A stretch of 10,705 bases of DNA. It comes from Clostridiales bacterium. Its GTDB lineage: Bacteria > Bacillota > Clostridia > Lachnospirales > Anaerotignaceae. The stretch is taken from the NCBI GenBank assembly GCA_019423725.1, contig JAHZAW010000034.1:64140-74844 (forward strand). The letters are read 5' to 3'. The notes under the pieces are model-generated. The model had not been told where the DNA came from, searched no databases, and saw only the letters and a list, made by a program, of their open reading frames with translations. The position numbers and the translations under genes were made by a program. The first letter of the stretch is position 1, and each line of letters opens with the position of its first letter. Below are positions 5,619-10,705 of this stretch, one piece after another.

Positions 5619-6380
5619 ATGAAGATATATGAGATATATTTCAGTCCCACAGGCGGAACAAAAAAAGTTTGTGATATATTGGCAGAAGGCCTCAAGGGAG
5701 AGAGATCCGCTGTTGATATTACCGAAGGAGTAAATGGAATAAGCGGCAAAGACATTACAAAGGATGATCTGGCAGTCATAGCAGTACCGTCCTATGGAGG
5801 AAGGGTGCCTGAAACAGCTGTAAAACGCATTAAGGAACTCCATGGCAATGGAGCCATGGCTGTACTTTTAGGCGTTTATGGAAACCGTGCCTATGAGGAT
5901 ACCCTTGTGGAGCTTGAGGATGCCGTAAAGGAAAGTGGTTTTGAGGTAATAGCGGCAGTTTCAGCGGTGGCTGAACATTCCATAGTAAGACAGATAGCCG
6001 AGGGCAGGCCCGATGAAGCCGATAGAAAACAGCTCTTATCCTATGCAGGACATATAAATGAAAAAGTTTCAGCGGGAATCAGGAAAGAACCGGAAATTCC
6101 AGGAAACCGTCCATATAAAAAATATGGAAAGACAGGAATGGTGCCAAAACCCACAGGAGACTGTGTCAAATGCGGTTTATGCGCTGAAAAATGTCCTGTG
6201 CAGGCAATAGATAAAAATGATCCTAAAAAGGTAGACTCATCAGCATGCATATCATGCATGAGATGTGTTTATGTATGTCCTAAAAATGCAAGAAAAGTCA
6301 ATCCAGTCATGCTCCTTGCGGTAAAGACCGCACTAAAGAAAATGTGCGCTGACAGGAAGGAATGTGAACTTTTCATTTGA
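5619..6380 (+). CDS. EFR1-type flavodoxin / 2[4Fe-4S] ferredoxin fusion
   Basis: The 253-residue protein starts with a flavodoxin-like domain (about 1-160) whose FMN phosphate loop is SPTGGTKK (9-16), followed by PSYGGRVPE (57-65) in the second cofactor loop position. The C-terminal part carries two classical CxxCxxCxxxCP clusters: Cys182, 185, 188, 192 and Cys210, 213, 216, 220, predicting two [4Fe-4S] centres. This order matches the EFR1 family of anaerobes, cytoplasmic electron carriers with no established physiological partner. ATG 5619 has a strong ribosome binding site AAGGAGG at 5604-5610. It is second in a two-gene operon after the NADPH-type oxidoreductase, so one possibility is electron transfer between them. 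A terminator follows at 6419. Confidence 0.9.
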   Translation: MKIYEIYFSPTGGTKKVCDILAEGLKGERSAVDITEGVNGISGKDITKDDLAVIAVPSYGGRVPETAVKRIKELHGNGAMAVLLGVYGNRAYEDTLVELEDAVKESGFEVIAAVSAVAEHSIVRQIAEGRPDEADRKQLLSYAGHINEKVSAGIRKEPEIPGNRPYKKYGKTGMVPKPTGDCVKCGLCAEKCPVQAIDKNDPKKVDSSACISCMRCVYVCPKNARKVNPVMLLAVKTALKKMCADRKECELFI

Positions 6381-6418
6381 TAACAGGTGTTTATTTTGAT
6401 ATTCTCCTCTCTTATTTT

Positions 6419-6441
6419 GGCCGCCGAAGGGCGGCCTTTTT
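6419..6441 (+). terminator. Rho-independent terminator of the redox operon
   Basis: GGCCGCC-GAAG-GGCGGCC followed by TTTTT. Read leftward, the stem is followed by CCAAAATAAG without a T-run, so it probably does not end the convergent HxlR transcript, whose stop codon is only 5 bases away; no separate leftward terminator is seen. Confidence 0.9.
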
Positions 6442-6445
6442 ATGT

Positions 6446-6793
6446 TTAGAGACGGTTTTGGTCTCCCCATTCGCACATCTGGTCAAGAATGGGTATGAGG
6501 GATTTTCCACGGTCGGTGAGACTGTATTCAACTTTTGGCGGTATCTGGGGATATTCCTCCCTGTGGATGAGCTTGTCAGCTTCCAGCTCCTTAAGGGTGG
6601 AACTAAGGGTCTTATAGGAGATATTTCCGATGTATTTTTTCATCTCGTTAAAGCGGACCACTCCAAAGCACATAAGGGTATAAAGTATGGTCATTTTATA
6701 TTTGCCGTTTATGAGGGAAAGGGTGTAGCTGAAGCCTGTATCTGCCAGATTTGAAGTTGAAATACAGCTTTTATATTCCTGAGGATCTTTCAT
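6446..6793 (-). CDS. HxlR-family winged-helix regulator
   Basis: The 115-residue protein has the complete HxlR pattern: LINGKYKMTILYTL (about 28-41), RFNEMKKYIGNISYKTLSSTL, LKELEADKLIHREEY, then the wing PPKVEYSLTDRGKSLIPIL and terminal WG. HxlR proteins are dimeric DNA-binding regulators, and members such as YodB and HypR of Bacillus sense quinones or disulfide stress through an N-terminal cysteine. Here Cys10 is near the N-terminus, with Cys42 and Cys107 further on, so thiol sensing is plausible by inference. The start at 6793 is supported by AAGGAGAG just upstream on the minus strand. It is divergent from an Fe-S flavoprotein gene, a very common arrangement for this family, and probably controls that gene and itself through the inverted repeat at 6814-6840. 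Confidence 0.92.
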   Translation of the reverse strand: MKDPQEYKSCISTSNLADTGFSYTLSLINGKYKMTILYTLMCFGVVRFNEMKKYIGNISYKTLSSTLKELEADKLIHREEYPQIPPKVEYSLTDRGKSLIPILDQMCEWGDQNRL

Positions 6794-6813
6794 TTTTACA
6801 CTCTCCTTTAGGT

Positions 6814-6840
6814 AAGTACTGCACCTAAATGTGCGTACTT
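6814..6840. promoter_or_regulatory. Candidate HxlR operator
   Basis: AAGTAC (6814-6819) and GTACTT (6835-6840) form a perfect 6-bp inverted repeat with 15 bases between; inner GCAC/GTGC segments add a second, slightly offset pair. The right arm overlaps the -35 of the flavoprotein promoter, and the whole site is in the leader of the HxlR gene. Confidence 0.6.
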
Positions 6841-6866
6841 GTTATTTTTATCATTATTGCTATGAT
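6839..6866 (+). promoter_or_regulatory. Promoter of the Fe-S flavoprotein gene
   Basis: TTGTTA (6839-6844), a 16-base spacer and the extended -10 TGC-TATGAT (6858-6866). The -35 overlaps the candidate HxlR operator and the -10 overlaps the leftward -10 by two bases. Confidence 0.55.
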
Positions 6867-6893
6867 TATAGTATCACATATAAGTAAAGTCAA
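6865..6893 (-). promoter_or_regulatory. Promoter of the HxlR gene
   Basis: On the minus strand: TTGACT (complement of 6888-6893), a 17-base spacer and a perfect TATAAT (complement of 6865-6870). It is the best sigma-A promoter match in the window. The predicted start near 6858 puts the operator at about +18 to +45. Confidence 0.75.
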
Positions 6894-6918
6894 ACTTATA
6901 AATACAGGAGGGTTTATT

Positions 6919-7479
6919 ATGGGTAAAAAAATAGTTGTAATTACAGGAAGTCCACGTAAAAAGGGAAACAGCTTCGCCATGACAGACAGTTTTATAAAGG
7001 CTGCTGAGGCAAAGGGACATACAGTCAAACGCTTTGATGCTGCCTGGATGAATCTTAACGGCTGCCATGCCTGCGAGACATGTTTCAGCACAGGAAAACC
7101 CTGTTCCTTTGATGATGATTTTAATAAAATCGCGCAGGATATATTAGATGCTGACGCCATCGTTTTCACCATGCCTGTATATTGGTATTCGATCCCTTCA
7201 CAGATCAAGGGCGTTATCGATAAGATATACTCTTTAGTTGTGGGAGGAAAGGATATATCAGGCAAGGATATATCAGGCAAGGAATGTGCTCTCATAGCCT
7301 GCTGTGAAGAAGAGGATAAGACCGTCCTTGACGGCGTGCGCATCCCCATGGAAAGAACAGCTGCTTTGAATAAGTGGAAAATGGTCGGAGAAGTCCTTGT
7401 GCCCGGTGTATTGAACGTCGGAGACATCGAAAAAACAGATGGCTGCGCCAAAGCCGCTGCCCTGGCTGACCTTATCTAA
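6919..7479 (+). CDS. Iron-sulfur flavoprotein, NADPH-dependent FMN reductase family
   Basis: The product has 186 residues from ATG 6919, chosen because AGGAGG (6906-6911) precedes it; the upstream ATG at 6829 has no ribosome binding site and lies inside the operator. The flavodoxin-like fold shows the FMN phosphate loop GSPRKKGNS (10-18) and MPVYWYSIPSQIKGVIDK (85-102). Cys49, Cys52, Cys55 and Cys62 form C-x2-C-x2-C-x6-C, the compact cluster motif of archaeal and clostridial iron-sulfur flavoproteins (Isf), so a [4Fe-4S] centre next to FMN is likely. Isf-type proteins reduce oxygen, peroxide or other acceptors with ferredoxin electrons; the substrate here is unknown. Residues 111-120 are KDISG twice in tandem, coded by an exact 15-base duplication. 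It is a single-gene unit, divergent from the HxlR gene, ending at the terminator at 7519. Confidence 0.88.
   Translation: MGKKIVVITGSPRKKGNSFAMTDSFIKAAEAKGHTVKRFDAAWMNLNGCHACETCFSTGKPCSFDDDFNKIAQDILDADAIVFTMPVYWYSIPSQIKGVIDKIYSLVVGGKDISGKDISGKECALIACCEEEDKTVLDGVRIPMERTAALNKWKMVGEVLVPGVLNVGDIEKTDGCAKAAALADLI
7249..7278 (+). repeat. In-frame tandem 15-base duplication
   Basis: AAGGATATATCAGGC is repeated exactly, back to back (7249-7263 and 7264-7278), inside the Fe-S flavoprotein gene. Each copy codes for KDISG, so the reading frame is kept. The lack of any difference between copies suggests a recent slippage event. Confidence 0.9.
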
Positions 7480-7518
7480 AACTGGTACCGCCTGAAAATG
7501 CATAACTATCTCATTGAT

Positions 7519-7550
7519 AAAAAGCCGGAACATATTAGTTCCGGCTTTTT
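7519..7550. terminator. Symmetrical Rho-independent terminator
   Basis: A perfect 12-bp stem AAAAAGCCGGAA / TTCCGGCTTTTT with loop CATATTAG. The flanking A and T runs make it usable in both directions, but only the rightward flavoprotein transcript is evident. From 7551 to 7720 I see no gene, only a TATAAA at 7696 that might be a -10 for the nucleotidase gene, without a good -35. Confidence 0.85.
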
Positions 7551-7742
7551 GGGCTATAAGGAAATATTACGATTGCTTTGGATGAAAAATATATAAATGG
7601 AATTTATAAGGATTTATGTAATTAAAATGCCAGACTGCCATACAAGATTTAACAAGACTTTAAATTATTGCTGATAGCGGTACTTTTTTCAATGATATAA
7701 AATGACTTGTGTTCAAAATAAGTTATAGAAAAGGAGATAATT

Positions 7743-9653
7743 ATGAAAAAGCATGTGTTTATCTTAGCCGTAACAGCAGTGCTTGCTATGTCATCAACGG
7801 CATTTGCCCAAGGCGGAACAGAGCAGGCAAAATCGGTATTAACTGTAGAAAAAGGCACACCTAATCCAAACGGAAGCCTTGATGAGGTTTACCTTCTAAA
7901 AGGAGATGACCTAAACGGAGAAGTTGTTATTGATGATAAGGATAATATACTTCCGGAAGAACAGGCAGATAAAGATACTACATTATATATATACCATGTC
8001 AATGACATGCATGGAAATATAATGACCTACAGCGGCAGCGGAGACACTCATAATCTTGCTCAGATGAAGCAGATAGTTGATGAAGCCAAGGAGAGCGTAA
8101 ATGAAGACAGCAGTGTGCTCTGGGTATCAGCCGGAGATGACCATATTGGATCGAAGCTGGATGAACTCATGGGACAAAAGGGTGAAGATTTTGTTATGAG
8201 CCCTGCGTACGAGGCATATTCCCAGGCAGGAGTTGACTTTGTATGTCTTGGAAATCATGAGTTTGACAAATATACACCCACACTGGAAAAAATGATAAAG
8301 GAAGATGCAGATTTTCCTGTAATCGCTTCAAATATATTCGGTTCAAAATATGACCTTGGAACAAGTGTTGCAGCCATAGGCGTTGTGGATGGTCTCAGGG
8401 TAGGCGTTATTGGCCTTACCATACCAGAGGAAACAAACCTTAAAACTGAGCTTGACCCTGATACATATGCTCTTGATCCCATGGAAACACTTGAAAAACT
8501 CGTACCTGTACTTGATGACCACTGTGATTTTATACTTGTGCTTTCTCATAATGGATACGAGACATCAGACCGTTATACTATTGAAAATGGAGATGGAGCT
8601 ATAGCTGAAAAGGTATCAGAGTTAACAGATCTTCCCGGAGTTGTAGTAGGAGGACATACACATACGGCTCTGAATCAGGATGGGCTGGAAAGCCAGAATG
8701 TTTATGACGGAGTACCGGTTGTGCAGGCTGGACAGTATGGAAATTATATTGGAAAATTCTATGCTGATATTGATGGAGACACTCCAGTTTATAATGCCCG
8801 TCTTATAAGCATAATAAGCGGCAAAAAGACGACCGATGGAACTCCGTATGAAACAGAGGCTGATTATGACAAAGATTTTCAGACATCAGTAATAGACCCT
8901 ATGACTAAAGCTGTTGAAGATATAATGTCAAAGCCCATAGGAAAAACTGACAGTACGGAAGAACTTCTGCCGGAAGTAAATTATGTTGACAGATATGTTG
9001 GCGAATCAGCCATGGCAAACTTCTATAATGATGCCATTGTGGCAAGAAGTGAAAATTTCCCCACAGGAAAGGTCGATTTTGCGCTTCTTAATGCCACGGG
9101 AATTTCAGGTTTTCCTACGGATAAGGAAATAACATTTGCTGATCTGTATTCAGCGTTCCCCTATGCGGATACTCTTTATGTGGTTGAAATGACAGGACAG
9201 GATATAAAGGATATAATAGAAAACAATGCGCCGCGTGTTGTAAAGGCAGAAGAGCTTAAGGTCAATGGAGGCGAACTTGACGAAACAGGCTTCATTGAAA
9301 GGGGATATCTGAATTTCTCAAGCGGAATACGCTATGAGATTAAAGACGGACAGGCAGTCAACATAACATTAAACGGAGAAAAGATAGAAAACGTACTTGA
9401 TAAGACCTATAAGATGGCAGTATGCACATACTCAGCCATAGGCAGAGGCGGATGGCAGGGAACAGCTGTCGGCCAGGGCCTGCCCGATGATTTTATCGGA
9501 TATGATCTTAAAAAACTCTGTGATGAAAATGGACATGACCTTGGACTGTTATACCGCAGTGAGATCGTAAATTATATCACTGAGAACTGCAATGGGCTTA
9601 TCGGAGCATCAACAGGAGTTAAGAAGGATGGAAGAGTAAAGATAGTAGAATAA
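7743..9653 (+). CDS. Secreted 5'-nucleotidase / metallophosphatase family protein
   Basis: This 636-residue protein begins with a Sec signal peptide (KK, hydrophobic core 5-20, cleavage after AFA at residue 23). The metallophosphatase domain has all usual motifs: DMH (Asp88, His90), GD (131-132), GNHE (170-173), SHNG (268-271) and GGHTH (303-307), which bind two metals. The C-terminal 5'-nucleotidase domain follows (about 395-620), with FPYADTL (472-478), SSGIRY (526-531) and IGRGGW (566-571). Relatives (UshA, CpdB, YfkN) hydrolyse extracellular nucleotides or cyclic nucleotides to salvage nucleosides and phosphate. However, the phosphate-binding motif N-x-GGIR reads NATGIS here (450-455), so the usual Arg is missing. 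There is no LPXTG anchor, SLH domain or terminal membrane helix, so it is predicted to be released. ATG 7743 follows AAGGAGA (7731-7737), and the gene is single, with terminators on both sides. Confidence 0.88.
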   Translation: MKKHVFILAVTAVLAMSSTAFAQGGTEQAKSVLTVEKGTPNPNGSLDEVYLLKGDDLNGEVVIDDKDNILPEEQADKDTTLYIYHVNDMHGNIMTYSGSGDTHNLAQMKQIVDEAKESVNEDSSVLWVSAGDDHIGSKLDELMGQKGEDFVMSPAYEAYSQAGVDFVCLGNHEFDKYTPTLEKMIKEDADFPVIASNIFGSKYDLGTSVAAIGVVDGLRVGVIGLTIPEETNLKTELDPDTYALDPMETLEKLVPVLDDHCDFILVLSHNGYETSDRYTIENGDGAIAEKVSELTDLPGVVVGGHTHTALNQDGLESQNVYDGVPVVQAGQYGNYIGKFYADIDGDTPVYNARLISIISGKKTTDGTPYETEADYDKDFQTSVIDPMTKAVEDIMSKPIGKTDSTEELLPEVNYVDRYVGESAMANFYNDAIVARSENFPTGKVDFALLNATGISGFPTDKEITFADLYSAFPYADTLYVVEMTGQDIKDIIENNAPRVVKAEELKVNGGELDETGFIERGYLNFSSGIRYEIKDGQAVNITLNGEKIENVLDKTYKMAVCTYSAIGRGGWQGTAVGQGLPDDFIGYDLKKLCDENGHDLGLLYRSEIVNYITENCNGLIGASTGVKKDGRVKIVE

Positions 9654-9665
9654 TTAAAAATGATT

Positions 9666-9691
9666 AAAGCAGCCGTAAGGCTGCTTTTTTT
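9666..9691 (+). terminator. Rho-independent terminator of the nucleotidase gene
   Basis: AAAGCAGCC-GTAA-GGCTGCTTT with a T-run to 9691, starting 12 bases after the nucleotidase stop. It is a compact hairpin with a stable tetraloop. Confidence 0.9.
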
Positions 9692-10158
9692 AGTTTATTT
9701 ATTACATATAGTATGTCTTACAATATTATACAGGAAAATTATGTTAAAAATATGACAATAAATGGAATTGTGGATAAATAAAAGAAATTTTGCGGGAGGA
9801 TTAATTCTATTAAGTTTTCAAAATTTAAATAATTAGCGGATGTTGTCATACAAGTATGCGTAAATATGACCCTGCTGTATACTGTTTTATGCATTGAAAC
9901 CATTAAAAGCCAGATATATGGAACAGTATGGAAAAGAAATAATACAACTTACAGGGAAATAATGGTATTAATGATGTTTTAATGTAGAAAATACCCCATA
10001 GGAATGAGAGTAAAATGTGAAAATTATAACAGACATTAATTTCCATATTAAAAAAGTTAACTAAATATTACTAACTAAACTTCATCGGTAAAAAATATTT
10101 TATTAACTTACACGTTTTTTTCATAATTTACATTTACGCTTAATGCCTTCCGGAGAGG
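9692..10158. other. AT-rich gene-less stretch
   Basis: About 470 bases with no ORF over 60 codons on either strand and no short frame with a good ribosome binding site. The best short frame (9865-9981, 38 codons) lacks one. Small local repeats are present (CATAC-AA-GTATG near 9848-9859; TAACTAAA twice near 10058-10079), none strong enough to be named. It could be the upstream region of the secreted-protein gene or an eroded gene. Confidence 0.6.
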
Positions 10159-10188
10159 TTGAGAATAGCAGTTGATTGTTGCTATAAT
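10159..10188 (+). promoter_or_regulatory. Promoter of the terminal secreted-protein gene
   Basis: TTGAGA (10159-10164), an 18-base spacer and TGC-TATAAT, a perfect extended -10 (TATAAT at 10183-10188). The start would be near 10195, giving a leader of about 140 bases before ATG 10334. Confidence 0.6.
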
Positions 10189-10333
10189 GGATGGCGTACT
10201 TGGTCAGTGTCATAAAAGAAATATGTGTGTTTTCTATATACATTTTTGCTTTTTACAGAAAATACCTGGCTTTACAAATGATAATGACAGATAAAATTGT
10301 GTAAAAGTAGTATTGACAAAAGGAGGAAAAATT

Positions 10334-10705
10334 ATGAAAAAGAATATTATGCCGTTTTTACTGACGGTTTGTATGGCGGCTTCATCCATGCCGGTGACAG
10401 CCATGGCAGGCGATGATAATTCAACTGCCTATGAAAAAAATCAGGAAGATGAATCCGCCGGAGAAGAAGGCGGCACCATTAGTGATGTAGAAGGTGAGAA
10501 CGGCCTGACAAACCCTGCCAATGGTGTTGAAAATGGCGAAAATGGCGAAGAAGAAGGCGAAGATAAGGGAATCGCCAAGACAAGCCTTAAGGAAGATATC
10601 GAAACTGGAGTGATAAATGTAAGCTCCATAGAAGAGCTTGAGGTAGCCGTTGCAGCTCTCAATGCCGATGAAGGAGATAATGAAGTAACAGTTTATATCC
10701 AGGCA
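10334..10705 (+). CDS. Secreted protein, N-terminal part only (3'-truncated)
   Basis: ATG 10334 follows AAAAGGAGG (10318-10326), and the frame stays open for 124 codons to the window end. Residues 1-26 form a Sec signal peptide (KK, hydrophobic core, cleavage probably after AMA). Next is a low-complexity, strongly acidic stretch (about residues 27-80) rich in Glu, Gly and Asn, with short repeats such as ENGENGEEEGE, probably a flexible spacer. From about residue 95 a folded segment begins (VSSIEELEVAVAALNADEG then EVTVYIQA); this resembles the start of parallel beta-helix or adhesin-like surface proteins of gut Firmicutes, where a helix precedes strands of the form VTVYI. The main domain is outside the window, so the function is unknown. 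Its signal peptide and its place next to a secreted nucleotidase point to an extracellular role only. Confidence 0.75.
   Translation, partial: MKKNIMPFLLTVCMAASSMPVTAMAGDDNSTAYEKNQEDESAGEEGGTISDVEGENGLTNPANGVENGENGEEEGEDKGIAKTSLKEDIETGVINVSSIEELEVAVAALNADEGDNEVTVYIQA

Noticed and set aside
6377..6754. Rightward 125-codon frame across the terminator and the HxlR gene
   Set aside because: It is antisense to a clear HxlR gene, runs through a strong terminator and shows no recognisable domain.
6829..6918. Longer N-terminus of the Fe-S flavoprotein, a hydrophobic segment that looks like a membrane anchor
   Set aside because: It lies across the operator and both promoters and has no ribosome binding site; the true start at 6919 has AGGAGG.
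10191..10304. 37-codon hydrophobic frame in the leader of the last gene
   Set aside because: Its ATG lies between the -10 element and the predicted transcription start, and there is no ribosome binding site.
10313..10318. TTGACA just before the last gene as a -35 element
   Set aside because: It is only 15 bases before the ATG, so a -10 at the correct distance would fall inside the gene.
10441..10662. Leftward 73-codon Ser/Pro-rich frame
   Set aside because: It is the complement of the acidic repeat linker of the secreted protein, a codon-composition shadow.

Overview
The window reads as chromosomal DNA of a low-to-moderate GC, anaerobic Gram-positive bacterium, most likely a clostridium of the Lachnospiraceae type. 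The reasons are strong AGGAGG-type ribosome binding sites before almost every gene, compact Rho-independent terminators, and a gene set typical of anaerobic Firmicutes: a BspA-like leucine-rich-repeat protein, a flavodoxin/ferredoxin fusion of the EFR1 type, an Fe-S flavoprotein, and Rrf2 and HxlR regulators. This assignment rests on gene content and style only; no rRNA or other marker gene is present. There are no tRNA or rRNA genes, insertion sequences or CRISPR arrays.

Left block (1-2396, + strand): the 3' part of a gene for an acidic BRCT-domain protein is followed, with almost no gap, by a cytoplasmic leucine-rich-repeat protein and a 52-residue protein with a strong ribosome binding site. 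A strong terminator follows. The three genes look like one transcription unit whose joint role is unknown.

Middle block (2398-6441): a monocistronic D-2-hydroxyacid dehydrogenase gene (2661-3623) with its own promoter; a 280-base non-coding stretch that may encode a folded RNA and carries three copies of ATATTTAAAT; and a bidirectional terminator shared with a convergent Rrf2-family regulator gene. The regulator is divergent from a two-gene redox operon (a zinc-less medium-chain oxidoreductase, then a flavodoxin plus 2[4Fe-4S] protein). The shared intergenic region holds two matching 23-bp inverted repeats, GATGTAA-N9-TTACATC, the obvious candidate operators.

Second redox switch (6446-7550): an HxlR-family regulator gene is divergent from an iron-sulfur flavoprotein gene. 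Their promoters overlap at the -10 elements, and an AAGTAC/GTACTT inverted repeat overlaps the -35 of the flavoprotein promoter. Two neighbouring flavin/Fe-S units, each with its own candidate sensor, suggest a region devoted to redox or electrophile stress.

Right block (7743-10705): a secreted 5'-nucleotidase-family protein with an intact metallophosphatase domain but altered substrate-pocket motifs, a terminator, about 470 bases with no convincing gene, a clear promoter at 10159-10188, and the N-terminus of a second secreted protein with an acidic Glu/Gly/Asn-rich linker, cut by the window end.

No completely new defence or mobile system is evident. The least explained items are the BRCT/LRR/52-residue unit, the possible structured RNA, and the modified secreted nucleotidase.
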